Of a DNA stretch of 64,000 bases, positions 9,667 through 20,949 are shown one piece after another; within the stretch, counting starts at the first letter, position 1; each line of letters opens with the position of its first letter. The DNA comes from Tolypocladium sp. Sup5 PDA-1. Lineage: Eukaryota > Ascomycota > Sordariomycetes > Hypocreales > Ophiocordycipitaceae. The DNA lies in the NCBI GenBank assembly GCA_000750105.3, contig JPHH03000041.1, positions 1 to 64,000 of the forward strand, read 5' to 3'. The position numbers and the translations under genes were made by a program. Below the pieces are notes generated by a model. It was not told the origin of the DNA, ran no database searches, and saw only the letters and a list, made by a program, of their open reading frames with translations.

Positions 9667-11846
9667 TGTTGGCGAAAATATGTCGGAGTTACGACGTTTG
9701 GTCCAAGGGTGAGGCGAGGCTCAAGTGAGATGAGGGGGCCCGGGCAGTGTAAAAGGGAGTCTTTATCAATCTGATCTGATAAGAAACGCTGCAGAATTTT
9801 GCCAACGCCCTTGGGATGGCAAGCGCCGAGCGGAGTTACGAGGGCCGCGAAACCCAAAGAGGCAGTTGGTGGGTGCTTACTCAGCGATGGGGTGCTCGGA
9901 GCTCCGAGCGCTAGACGCGAAGGGCCGAGTTCGCAACGACGGGTGGCAGCTCCACCAACCTCCAAGCTCGTCCGAACAGGATCGTCGACTGTAATAAATA
10001 GCCCATGCGTTGGCCTTTTCGTCACGGCGTGCGTGTTCCAGCCAAACCTGGTCGCTCGCTTCTCCCGCTGCGCGTGCGACGGAGTTTGCAACCGCCAGAA
10101 ACGGCAATCTCCACCGGACTTACATAACGGATGCAAGGGGCTGGACCTTTGCTCGACATCACCGCACGAGAACCTGGAACCCAGCCATCCAAGCCATCCG
10201 CCTAGCTTGATAGATCGGGCTGTGCCCGCCAACAGGCCCAATGGCCTCGACGTTTCCAAAGTGGTGCCATCCGGAGGAGGACTCTCCTTCTGCGGCCCGT
10301 GGGGAGGGATTTATTGCTCACAGTTCCTCTCTCGCTTCCGTCTCTTTTCCCGCATGAGCTGTGAGTTTCAGTTCGCTCTTTCGACGTTGAGCATGCACCA
10401 TCACGCAGCCCAAACGGAAAGCTAGACGCCCTCCGCCCACCACCCACTAGCCCTGCCGGCCCATCCTCCACGAGGCCAACTGCCTCCAACGGCCCAACCT
10501 GCACAAAATATCGATCTTCTGCGTTCCACATGTCGGGAAACAGACCGTTGACTCACCGCTGGCGGATCCCCCGGGGGGCGGACGCGGCCGAACAGGGCCG
10601 ATTGGATGGGCTGCCAAGCATGCCAGCTTTGCCAGCTTGCTGTGGTCGGACATTGTCAACCCGCCAAACGCCGATTTACAGTGGTGTAAGCCGGTGCGTC
10701 AGACAGCCCGCTCGGGAGGAAGTGCCGGCCACACGGGTGAACTCAACGAGGCAGCCCCAGCCTGCCGGATGTCGCGATGCTGAACTTCCCCGCTGATTGA
10801 TAAGAAACGGGTGTCCCACCCGGTCCCGATGCGGAAAGACTTCCGCCACTCGGCTCCAGCTGTCTTCCGACTTCGCTTCTGCAAAGCCGGGGGCAACCTG
10901 GCCTGGCCGCTCTAGGATGCCATTAGACTGGCTGATCGAGATCATCATCGCCACAGGGTACTTTGTCCTCACGAGGAGCTCGTCTTGAGCTCGTGTTGTC
11001 TGGTGATGTGCACGAAGGAAGATGTCTGTGATGTCGGAATATGCCGTGAAACGAAACCGCTGCATGCTCTGCCTGACGAGCAACTCGTCTCATGCTTGCT
11101 CTCTCAGACGTCATTGCCACGACTGCAACTGGCATCACAATTGTTTCAAGGTGAATAGGGCTCCATGCTGTCCGTGGGTGAACGGTATGTTACGCTTTCT
11201 AGTCCGCCATCCTGCGGAATCCTCGTCTTGCAGCGTGTTCTCTGAGCAATTTATATGGCGGATCAGGCAGCTCTTGGCACTCGGCTGTTGTAAACGGAGC
11301 TGGCACCTCCTCCTTGTCCCCACGCTTGAGACTGCAAAGCAGAAACCTGTCACCATTCATGGCACTTGGCAGCCCAGTCAAGGCGGCTTCAGGGCTCCAG
11401 CCCAACTGTGGATGCCCTCATGAGCCGAAACAACGGCTTGACGGAGTTAAAATTCTTGCACGCCCCTGCTAGATGTACTCGTAGAACGATCTCTCCACCC
11501 GGCTACTGCAAGTCAATCGAAGCTATTGATCTCCGTTCCTTATCAATCAGTTGTTCTGATCACGAGCTTCGCCATGTGATTTGGCGCTGGCAAGCGCCTA
11601 GGGGAAAGCCTTCTTGGCATCGGTCCCCTACCCCACTCTCAACTAACTTACGGAGTTCCCTCGGCTGATGACATTATGCTGCAGCACGGTCCAGCGCCGA
11701 AGAAGTTCTCACAGCCCCGCTCCCAGCACCGCCCATCGCCTCTCGTGAGGATAATCACCCTCAAGTCCCTCAAGTTTCAACCCACAGTCCCCCCGCTCCA
11801 GCCCAGGAGAGAAACGCCAGCTTAGCGTCCCAGGAAACCAGCCAAG
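9667..11846. other. Long divergent promoter region, no gene seen
   Basis: About 2.2 kb between the zinc-cluster regulator (-) and the DUF2470 gene (+). Open frames of up to about 200 codons occur on both strands (9663-10259 minus and 9799-10425 plus), but they overlap head to head, have no domain and read like GC-rich noise. The notable element is the palindrome at 9894-9909. A TACTCGTA word is at 11476-11483. No RNA gene or transposon remnant was seen. Confidence 0.55.
9894..9909. promoter_or_regulatory. 16-base palindrome containing CGG-N4-CCG
   Basis: GCTCGGAGCTCCGAGC is a perfect palindrome about 230 bases upstream of the zinc-cluster regulator start codon. Its core is CGG-AGCT-CCG, two inverted CGG half-sites, which is the general form bound by dimers of Zn2Cys6 proteins. 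Binding is inferred. Confidence 0.5.
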
Positions 11847-12518
11847 ATGGCCTCCATCGCCGCCGCAGACGAGGAGCGCCGCGACCGCATCATCTCTCAC
11901 ATGAACCAGTCGCACACGCGCGAGCTCGGCCACTACCTGCGCCACTTCGCCGGCGCCGAGCGCCGCTATGTCTCGAACCCGTCCCTGCGGGACGTGACAC
12001 TGCAGGGCATGCGCATCCGCGCCGGCGGCAGAGACTACGCCGTGCCCTTCACGTCGCCGGTCGACACGTGGAACGACGTCAAGGGCCGCATCATCGAGAT
12101 GGATGCCACTGCTCGCCGCGCCCTCGGCATCAGCGACGTCTACATCACCGAGTATGTGCCGCCGCAGGGCTTCGACATCGCCGTCTTCGGCGCCGTCATC
12201 TTCTACTTTGCCAGCGTCGCGAGCCTGCCGTGGGTCGTGCCGGGCTCCGGCCTCTGGGAGACCCTGACCGCCGTCTTCCCCGGAGGGCCGGAGTGGTTTC
12301 GATGGACTGTCCGCATGATCTTCTTCCCCGTTGTGGCGATTCACTCGGCGGAGACATTCGTCTTTGACAGGAAGCTTCTGCGGCACGGGGTTGACCGGTG
12401 GAGCGGCCTGTGGTGGCTCTGGGTGTCGAGCTGCTTCGTGGAGGGAGTCTGTTCGTTCAGGAGAACGAACAGCATCATTGCCCAGAAGAAAGCGCAGAAG
12501 GAAGGCAAGAAGCAGTGA
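11847..12518 (+). CDS. DUF2470-domain membrane protein
   Basis: A single-exon gene of 223 residues. The N-terminal part, residues about 10-90, carries the DUF2470 signature: RDRIISHMNQSHTRELGHYLRHFAG, with the conserved HMNxxH core, followed by a short beta-rich segment ending in the ARRALGISDVYITEY region. The second half is hydrophobic, with helices at about 107-125 and 150-170 and a third near WSGLWWLWVSSCFVEG, and the tail is lysine-rich (QKKAQKEGKKQ). DUF2470 resembles the split-barrel heme-utilisation domain found at the C-terminus of haem-handling proteins. In fungi it occurs fused to membrane helices as here, and no function is established. The lysine tail resembles a di-lysine ER-retrieval signal, but only loosely. 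Confidence 0.88.
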   Translation: MASIAAADEERRDRIISHMNQSHTRELGHYLRHFAGAERRYVSNPSLRDVTLQGMRIRAGGRDYAVPFTSPVDTWNDVKGRIIEMDATARRALGISDVYITEYVPPQGFDIAVFGAVIFYFASVASLPWVVPGSGLWETLTAVFPGGPEWFRWTVRMIFFPVVAIHSAETFVFDRKLLRHGVDRWSGLWWLWVSSCFVEGVCSFRRTNSIIAQKKAQKEGKKQ

Positions 12519-13024
12519 AGCGTCCTTGCATCTATTTCAGGCCTAGCGATAGCGATATGTATCTTGAAGCCTTGCACATAGACCTGTCGTAGCTTGTGAC
12601 CCTGACGGGACACAAGCTCACTAGAATGATCTTAATGGCAAACCATCCCCGAAACGATCAAATCTTGGTCTCACCGTGAAGCCACAGTGCCTAAAGCAGT
12701 AGCCTGGAATCTGTTAGTCTCGAACAACATCAGAAAACTTGAGCACATCTACAGATAGACGGCGTCGTGGCGTTTCAGAGGATCCTCTACCAAACGACCA
12801 AAATTAGCTTGCTTGGTGATCAATGTCGTCAGCGGGGTTGTATCATGCATCTCGTGGCGCCCATTAGCAGCCCCGCCAGCATAAGCTCAGTGTCGTCACT
12901 GAAAGTTGCCAACATCATGCTCTCAGGACTGGTTGGTGCTGAATTGGAACATATCTGTTACACCGTCGAGCAGCTATGGCATGTTTTCCTGATTCAAGGT
13001 ATCTTGGACGTGCCACGGTATTCG
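12519..13024. other. Convergent 3' region, no gene seen
   Basis: About 500 bases between the convergent 3' ends of the DUF2470 gene and the RecQ-like helicase. It should hold both 3' untranslated regions. Nothing else was recognised. Confidence 0.55.
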
Positions 13025-14651
13025 TTATTCGTCGTAGTATCCGTCATATGTCCCCTGCATCGCTTGCGTGCTCACCCACTCCTCGCTCGCCACTCCCCTC
13101 AGAAACCTCATCTCCAGGTTCTCGGGGTCCTTGTGCCAGTCACACGCAAAGTCACACTCTGGCACGGACGTCTCGCCAAAGTATTTGCAAATCTCTGCGT
13201 GTCGGCACGCGTCCGTGTTCTCGCAGTAGAGAGCCAGGGCATGGAGGCTTCGCAACCGCGCGTCGGAGTTGGAGCCATCCTTGGAGTCACCTCGTATCAT
13301 CCGCGTGACCCGCTCCAGGTCCTCACGGGTGTAGTACAGGAAGCAATAACTCGCATTCCCGTCGCGGCCCGCTCGGCCCGCTTCCTGGTAGTACCCCTCA
13401 AACGACTTGGGTATGCGCCAGTGGACGACGAAGCGCACATTGTTCTTGTCGATGCCCATGCCAAACGCCGTCGTGGCCACGATGATATCGTAGCCAGGTT
13501 CGTTGTTGATCCATCGAGCAAGGGTTTCCTCCTTGACGTTCTTGGGCAGCTTGGCATGGAACGGCCGTGCGCCGACTCCTTCGTCTCGCAGAGCTGCTGA
13601 CAGTGACTCGCACTCGTCGCGGGATATCGTGTAAATAATTCCAGGAACGTTCTCGGGTCTCTCGCCGACTTGATTCAGCTCTGCCTTCCGGGACTCTGCC
13701 CGCCGGCGATCATACACTCCACGGATCCACCGCAAGAAGTCTGACAGTCGGTTGTCGTCCTCGTCCTTTGTGTATCTGATCTCCAGATGAAGGTTACTGC
13801 GCTGCGGGCTCATGAGAAAGGACTTGGTCCTATCTGGTGTAGCATCTAATCCCAAGATGCTTAGGACGTCTTGCCGAACCTGGGGGTTTGCAGTTGCCGT
13901 GAGACACATGATCGGCACATCAGGAAACGTTTCTCTGAACCATGAGAGCCGCTTAAAGTCTTTGCGAAAGTCATGACCCCACTCGGATATGCAATGGGCT
14001 TCATCGATGGCGACCCTGGCCAATTCTTTCTGCTTGTGCACCAACTGCAGGCGCTCGCGGAAACGAGACCCAGAACATAGTTCCGGCGTTACGTAGAGGA
14101 GCCGGGTCCTTGGGTGGCCCGTTTCTAGGTCACGCTGGATCCTGTCCCTTTCGGCGTATGGCGTGTTGCTGTTCAGTGAGCTTGCATCGATCCCTGACGC
14201 CCTGAGAGCTTCCACCTGATTTATCTGCCGGGAGTCCGTTAGCCTAGAGAGCGGTAAGACGCATGGGAGAGGAACACCCCACCATCAGGCTAAGCAATGG
14301 AGAGACGACTATGGTTACTGCAGCAAGGGTGAATATCTGGTCGCCAAGAGTGGTTGCGTCGGATAAGGTAGGTATATAAACTCACTGCCTCGATCAACCA
14401 CGGCGGGGAGCTGGAAGCACAGGCTCTTCCCGAAGGAAGTAGCTGCTTGCACGTATACATCAAAGCCGGCGAGGGCAGCCTCGATGATTTCACGTTGATG
14501 TGGTCTTTTGGCAGTGTAAACGTTAGTCCATAGTGCGGTTCACAATGGACTCTGCGCCAGCTCACCTGAAGTCGTCCTTTTGGAACTGCACCCGGAGGGT
14601 GAAGCCGATGTCTGTGCACGAGCTGTTTCTCTGTAGAGCTGCTGGCATCAT
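13025..14651 (-). CDS. Compact RecQ-family ATP-dependent DNA helicase
   Basis: Four exons join to 479 residues: 14651-14566, 14504-14386, 14317-14283 and 14224-13025. Helicase motifs appear in order: RPHQREIIEAAL (motif 0), QAATSFGKSLCFQLP (motif I, Walker A, residues about 48-62), VVSPLLSLM (Ia), IDEAHCISEWGHDFR (II, DEAH), MCLTATANP (III), IIYTISRDECESL (IV), VATTAFGMGIDKNNVRFVVHW (V) and YYQEAGRAGRDG (VI). A RecQ zinc-binding segment follows with CRHAEICKYFGE, then C-x3-CDWH. There is no winged-helix RQC or HRDC domain; the protein ends soon after the zinc region. Motif I reads ATSFGKS rather than the usual TGGGKS. An upstream exon is possible, since the first exon is short. Role: 3'-5' DNA unwinding in repair or recombination. 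Confidence 0.9.
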
Positions 14652-15979
14652 GCAAGGGGCCGCGGGGGGGAGCGCTCGCGGCGTGATCCCGGTGAGACTG
14701 CTCAGCGACGAGGTCAAGGCATGGGCAAAGCCCCGAGATCCATGGCGCGGGCGTCCCCGAACGAACAGCACATGTACTCTGTGCTCGTACCCGAACGGGC
14801 CGGCTGTGATGCGACGCTGGCGGCGACAACCCGGGGTACTCGGCAGGACCGCTGTCGGCCTTTGCGTGACGTGCCTGGTCCTGGTTGGGGCTGGATATCC
14901 AAGATATGCGGTGACGACCAATGGGGGCCGCAACGAGCTGACGATTGGTGCACGAGTCGTGTGATGATGATGCTGGAGGCTTGCCCGGTGTGGTCGCACG
15001 GCAGCGGGAGGAGGCCGTCGAGGGCAGACACCGAATGCCGAGCGATGACGGAGACAGCCCCGTGGACGGCGTTTCTTTGTTCGTTTCAACCGCGCCCTTT
15101 TGATCGAGATGTCACCGATGATGTTTGCTGTTAGAGCTCCCGCGGTATCAAACGCGCAGAGAGTGGAGGCTGAGAGGAGGATGGCGCGGGTGCCTTGCAT
15201 CCTGTGGCAGGGCTAGTGTACAGAGGCCAGCCCAGGGAGGGTTCCGTCCCGTCCTCCTGAATGGCCAGCGCTCCAGGTTGCCAGGGTCACACTGTGCGAC
15301 GCGCCCACGCCCGCCACTTGCACCGCTGTAGGTCTCGGGCCAGCGCCGCTGCCGAGCCCCCGCACGGGGGGGCGATCCGCTGTAGCTGGACCGCGCGTGC
15401 ACTGTGCAGATGCAGGCCGCCAACCGCCAACCACCACCACCACCGCAGGCCAGCCCACCCACTTGCGCCGCCTTGCCCCCTTTCCCCAGCCATGCAACGA
15501 GCGTTTTAGGGGGTCTCGCGAGCGACGCAGAAGAGACTTGTAACCCAAGGACCGCGCATCCCTCGCCCCGGCCTGCTGCTCAGTTCCACACGGCCGAGGC
15601 AGATCACCTGCGTTCGCCTGGAGTCAATCCGTCGTCCATCGTCCCTCGTCCGCCGTCCATCCATCACCATCAGGCCACCGCCCGCGTCTGGTCCCGCCCA
15701 ACCACCCGACCGCAGCACCACGCCGGGCTGCCTTTCACCACGATGACCTCGCGTGCCTCGTCTAGCCACCTGTCGCAGCCTCAATCGACCTAAGAGGTCC
15801 CCGGATTTTTCTGCTTGGTTGAGACCCCAGGGCCTGACTTAAACGGGCGAGGGGCCTCTGAAACATCTTGCCAAACCCGACCGACGCCCATTCCGATCGA
15901 TTCTAAGAACCATCTTTCCCTCGACCACCTACGCGTGCGAGCCTCGTCGCCCATCGCCCATCGCCCGTCGCCCATCGCC
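14652..15979. other. Divergent promoter region, no gene seen
   Basis: About 1.3 kb between the RecQ-like gene (-) and the Sog2 gene (+). The part from about 15400 to 15980 is C-rich on the plus strand with CCA/CGT words, as expected for a long leader before Sog2. Open frames there overlap in several phases and have no domain. Confidence 0.55.
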
Positions 15980-18900
15980 ATGGAGCGGCCAGATCGAATG
16001 CCCGGCCCGGCCGTGCAGTCCTCTGCCGTCCGCGGCTTGCCCGAGAACCCGGCTCAAGGACGACGTCCCGTCCCCAATTCCGCTGCCATGTCGAATGGCC
16101 CTCCGCCGCCGCCGCCGCCGCCGCCGCCGGTCCCCAGTCTCCGAAGCGCCCCGTCCAACGCGACTCTGTCGGCCTCGAACTTGACGTCCCCGTCGCAGGT
16201 TATTGCCTTGGCGCGCGAGGCGATGCGGAATGCCCTCGATAGCGAGAAGAGCCAGGCCGCCGAAGCCGGTGCTGTGGGCGCTGGGCTCAGGTCTGGCGTC
16301 ACCATCGACCTGAGCCGCAAGAACATCCAGAAGCTGCCGGAGGAGGTCGTGGACATTGTCAAGAATGAGCTGGAACGGTTAGTCGACGGAACCAGCTCCT
16401 CCAGCTCCCCCCATTCACTGACACGTCGCTACCTGCTTAGTCTTGCCTTGTCCCACAATCAGCTTTCATCTCTTCCAGCTCGATTTTCCGAATGCACGTC
16501 ACTGCGATACCTAAACATACGAGGCAACCAGATCAAGGAGTTCCCCATGCCGGTAAGCGAATCTCCCACCCACTGCTACCCTCCGCCCTTCTGGCGGTCA
16601 GTACATCGACTGACCGCCCAATAGTTGTGCGACTTGAGATCCCTCGAGATTCTCGACCTTGGCCGCAACCAACTCCGAGTGCTGCCAAACGAAATTGTCA
16701 AGCTCTCGTCGTTGAAGGTGCTCTCCGTCCCGAAGAACCAGATACGCGAGCTCCCGCTTTGTCTTGCCGACATGGTCTCCTTGCAGGTCCTCAAGTTCGA
16801 GGGCAACCCAATCAGCTTCCCACCCAAGGACGCGGTTCAACCCCAAGCTGGAAGCCCATCCAACGAAGGCATTTCGAGGGATATCGAAGTCACCGAGGTT
16901 GCCGTGACGGCTCACATCAAGAAGTTCCTGAGACAGTACGCCATCAACGGGCGAATAGAGTCTGAAACGACGGGCGACGAATCGAGTGAAGGCGCCGAGA
17001 CTCCACGGTTCCCACTCAAACGAGCCGCGAGCGGTCGATTTCCCATCAAGGTGAACGGCGCCGACATGCCCGACATGAGGTCCCCCAATGGCGGATCACG
17101 CCCGCCCCCCATTCCCAGCAGATCACATTACCGGGGCTTGTCTCAGCAGAACACGGCGATTCGTCGGCCAGGCGTCATGCCCCTGACCATTGGCAACGTC
17201 AATGAGCGGCTTCGCAGCAATTCCGAGAGCCTATTGCGTTCCGACAGACCCGATGGGCGCAGCCGCCGCATGGGCATCGTCTCCAAAAAGACATCCGACC
17301 TCGGCACGCTGGACGAGACACAGGCCAATGTTCGATTCAGCCACTATCGAGGCCTCAGTCACGGCTCGGCCATGCAGGGGACCCCTCCAGGAGCAAAAAG
17401 CCCTGCGACGCCGACCGAGCCGTTTCTCCAGCGTCCGATATACGTCCGTCGACTATCCATTCTTCCCGAACGCCGGCGTGAATCCAAGATCTTCGACCCC
17501 ATCATCGAAGCGGCCAAGGGCATCCTGTACTCTGTCTTTCAGATCCACCCGATGATCCAGATGCTCATGACGTTGACCAACGATGGGTCTGCCAAAAGAT
17601 CGAGCCTGGAAATTGTGTTTTACAACACAAACTCTCATGTGGAGGAGCTGGAGCAGGAGATTCAGAAGCATGATGTGGCGATAGCCGAAGGCGATCGATA
17701 TTCGTCCCGCGACAACGAAAATGTCCACCGTGCTTGCCAGACCCTGGTGAGCGCGTACGGCCACGTCTGCACCCTCCTGGCGGACAACATCGATACGTTT
17801 GTCGACAATGGAGATGCACGATATATTCGAACACTCCTGATGTTGCTCTACAACAGTATCATGGAACTTCGCGTTACATTGGCCTCGGTCACAGCCGAGC
17901 AGGCCAAATACCGGCCAGCGAATCAGGACTTGGAGAGCACGAGTGATACCATCCGCCCCTATCAACGAGAACCGACGGCCACCCCTACTGCCGAACGGCC
18001 CGGGTTCTCGCGAAGCCGCAACGGCACGGTTGTTCACAACCCTGCGAACTTGAGGGTGGCCACGGATGTGGCTTTCCCTTACCTTAACGGCTCGGGACGG
18101 ACGGCAACAATCACGTCGGCAACGCCGCGCTCGGGCGAGTCCTTGTCGTCCGCTCATAGCCGCGGTATGGGCTCCGATTTCCCCGATGATGACGCGCTAT
18201 TCGACCGCATCTTCCTGTCTCTGCAGAGGTCGGCAGATATTGTGCTCCGGACTCTGCCCAACTTCCAGGTCCAGTTGGCTGGTGGTCTGAGACACGCTGC
18301 GCAACAGCATGCTCCAATGAACCTGCTCCACGACTGGAAAAGCCTGATCGCCATGTGCAATACCACGATCCAGCAGACGGAGATTCTGAGAAACCGATTG
18401 TCCCTAATCAAGCTGAACGATCCGGGAGTGAGGACCCAAGCCGGCTTCTGGAATCAATGCAGCAACTTCATTGCGTCGTGGTATAACATGGCCTATAAAA
18501 TCAAAGTGGCGAATAACCAGATTCCTCTACCTCCAGACACGAGGATACGCCTCAAGCCGATCCAGCAGAGCATGAAGGAGACGAGCAACAGGATAGTGCA
18601 CTCGCCTTGGCACCACCTCTTCCGCCCCCCGGGGGGCCACGGCAGCATGCCTGCCGGGCAATACGCGTCTCAGAGCACGTCGCCGACACAGGCACAGCTT
18701 CCGATAACGCCTCAGAGCGTGGCGTTGGGCCCGGCGATGCAGGCGACGGTGCCCACGACGCCTCACAGCGCGTCGTTTGCCGCGGCGTTCCATGGAAATG
18801 TGTTTGATAGGGCAGACGCACTCATTGCAAACCCGGGCATCTCCATGTCTCGCAGCGGAACCATGACGCGAGGCCACTCGGGCTTCAACTCGCTGTCGTC

Positions 18901-19015
18901 CATCTCGTCCATGTCCTCGGATGGCAATGGACAATCCTCTTCCGCCCCCTTCAGCCCCAACAGTGGCCTGGGGCTTCTACCGCCGCGCATGAACGGCGGG
19001 AAGGTGGCCATCTAG
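15980..19015 (+). CDS. SOG2: Sog2-like leucine-rich repeat protein of the RAM network
   Basis: Three exons, 15980-16377, 16441-16552 and 16625-19015, join to 966 residues. A polyproline run lies near residues 38-48 (CCG-repeat DNA). Leucine-rich repeats follow at about 105-260, with words such as LSHNQLSSLPARF, LNIRGNQIKEFP, LDLGRNQLRVLPNEI and LSVPKNQIRELP. From about residue 445 the sequence RRLSILPERRRESKIFDPIIEAAKGI begins the Sog2 domain that fills most of the remainder, ending in a Ser/Thr/Pro-rich tail. In yeast, Sog2 acts with Kic1, Hym1, Tao3, Mob2 and the NDR kinase Cbk1 in the RAM pathway that controls polarised growth and cell separation. The intron phases (2, then 0) fit exactly. 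Function in this fungus is by homology. Confidence 0.93.
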
Positions 19016-19751
19016 TTGAACCGTGGTCTGGAGCCTGCGCCTTTGACTTCACTCAACAGTGATAGGATTGCGGCGCACTTTCTTGCATAACCACGGGTGT
19101 GGCCTGCTTTGGCAGGATTCGTCGTTCTTTTGAACAACATGTTGGAGTTAATGATTGAGACAGGCCGATTACGCTCGTTTTTCTCGCATAGCATCGGAGT
19201 TTTTGGACGTTTTGTTTTTGTTTTTGTCCATGGCCTCCACGGACAGCCTGGGTGTGGGATATAATGGAGGGCAAAAAGGACTGTACATGGGGTCGAGTCG
19301 TGTAGACGGAACGAAGGCTGTCAGCTGGAAGTTGGCGCACGAGCTGGTTTTGACAATTCTGCTGGACTGGACCGGGGAACACGAAGATTACACGCCCAAG
19401 CGTGACGCAAAGACGAGCACAAGAGGGCAACCGACCTGGCGGCATGAATTTAGGACGGACAATGTGTGTATGTATAGCATCCCAAATAGGGGCGGTGTAA
19501 TACCATCCTGGTTGATTGACGCTCTCACTTGCACGGGGCAAGTCGTTTCCTGTGACTGTTGATTAGGTACGGATACGGATATGAAGTGTCCAGCTTGCTT
19601 CAAGAAGCAGCCATCAAGCTAATATATGCAGGCCGTGCTGCATGAGGGGGCGTCATGCACCCCACCCTCCATTGTACCGAACCTCTTGATCAGGTGCCGC
19701 AGCGTGTGAGAGGCGAGCATCACCGAGCAGCTTGGAGCATCTCGCGAAAAC
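19016..19751. other. Intergenic, no gene seen
   Basis: About 740 bases between Sog2 and the BLOS1-like gene, both on the plus strand, so it holds the Sog2 3' end and the next promoter. Overlapping short frames only; nothing recognised. Confidence 0.55.
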
Positions 19752-20702
19752 ATGGCCAGTCTATCGACAACAAGACTTCCAAGACAACCAGCCATGTCAA
19801 CCACAGCATCATCCGCGGCTCCCCCGCCGCCGCCGTCCACCTCCCCGCGGCAATCCACCACCACCAGCTCCTCGCCTCCCACGTCGCTGTCCCTGCCCAC
19901 GCCCGCCACCACCAACAACACCAACACCACCACGGCACAGGCCGCCGCCGCCGCCGCCGCCGCCGCCGCCCCCGGAGTGCCCGCGCAGACATCGCCCTCC
20001 TCGCCGGCGCTGCACCCGACGCTGCCCTCGGCGGAGACGCAGCGGCACGTGGCCGAGGCGCGCGCGGCGGTGGTGGCCTCGATGGGCAACATGCTCGACG
20101 CGGAGCTGCAGACGCGCGCGGCGATGCTGCACGACAACGCGGCCGCGCTGGAGCGCCAGGAGCGCGACGTGGCGCGCGCGACCGACGGCCTGCGCCGCGA
20201 GCGGGAGCGGTTGGCGCGCGAGGCCGACGCGGCGGCGCGGCGCGTCAAGGAGCTGGGCAACGTGCAGAACTGGGCCGAGGTCCTGGAGCGCGGGTTCCTG
20301 GTGCTCGAGGAGACGGTGCGGCTGGCCAACGGCGGGAGCGAGAGCGGCAGTGGGAGCTGTAGCTGCAGCGAGTGTGGGAGGGATGATGATGATGATGATG
20401 ATGATGGTGATGATGATGCTGCCGATGAGGGGGAGGGCGGTGATGGGATGGACGTGGACGTGGACGGCAAGGATGATGGGGGCAAGGGCAAGGCGAAAGG
20501 GGAGGATGTCGACGTGGTGATGGCCACGGACGGGACGCGCAGCGCGTGGTCGGATGCGAGTCGCAGCTTGATGGAGCCCGAGTCGAGTACGGGGACGGGG
20601 CCGGCGAGGGGCTCGGACACGGCGTCCCTGTCGACAGAGTCCTTGAAGGATGTCGACGGGAGGCAGCTTGGGGGGGCCGTAAAGGACGGTTCTGAGACAT
20701 GA
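19752..20702 (+). CDS. BLOC-1 subunit 1 (BLOS1/GCN5L1)-like protein
   Basis: A single exon of 316 residues; a second in-frame ATG at 19794 is an alternative start. The first 85 residues are Ser/Thr/Pro-rich and include an alanine run. Residues about 90-195 form a helical, coiled-coil core ending in KELGNVQNWAEVLERGFLVLEETV. This closely follows the GCN5L1 family signature (IGDVENWARSIE in animals), and that match is the basis of the call. The remainder is extended: an aspartate run from GAT repeats (20382-20420) and a Gly/Lys/Asp-rich tail, neither typical of the short animal proteins. In the family this subunit joins BLOC-1 on endosomes to steer cargo and Rab regulation. The tail may be fungal elaboration without conserved function. 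Confidence 0.82.
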   Translation: MASLSTTRLPRQPAMSTTASSAAPPPPPSTSPRQSTTTSSSPPTSLSLPTPATTNNTNTTTAQAAAAAAAAAAPGVPAQTSPSSPALHPTLPSAETQRHVAEARAAVVASMGNMLDAELQTRAAMLHDNAAALERQERDVARATDGLRRERERLAREADAAARRVKELGNVQNWAEVLERGFLVLEETVRLANGGSESGSGSCSCSECGRDDDDDDDDGDDDAADEGEGGDGMDVDVDGKDDGGKGKAKGEDVDVVMATDGTRSAWSDASRSLMEPESSTGTGPARGSDTASLSTESLKDVDGRQLGGAVKDGSET

Positions 20703-20949
20703 ATGCACGAGTATCACGACGACGACGACGACGACGACGGCCGGTTCAGACTACGCCCCAAGTATAAAGCAACATTTGACCGATTTGATTACATTACTCT
20801 ATAGACGCCCGTGTTCCTGCATCGCCCCTTTTGTAACGTGCATGATGCCTGCAGCCCGAGGCATATCCGTGCACCCATTGCATCCCGCGACTCTCCGTAG
20901 CAGACCCGTACCCGGTTCCCCAAGCCTTGGTTGTGTACATGCCGCTCAT

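Noticed and set aside
9663..10425. Two roughly 200-codon frames on opposite strands upstream of the zinc-cluster regulator
   Set aside because: They overlap each other head to head, have no domain, no splice logic and no consistent composition; best read as promoter DNA.
19619..20620. 333-codon minus-strand frame opposite the BLOS1-like gene
   Set aside because: Composed of Ser/Pro and Ser/Arg runs that mirror the GC-rich repeats; the plus strand carries the recognisable GCN5L1 signature.
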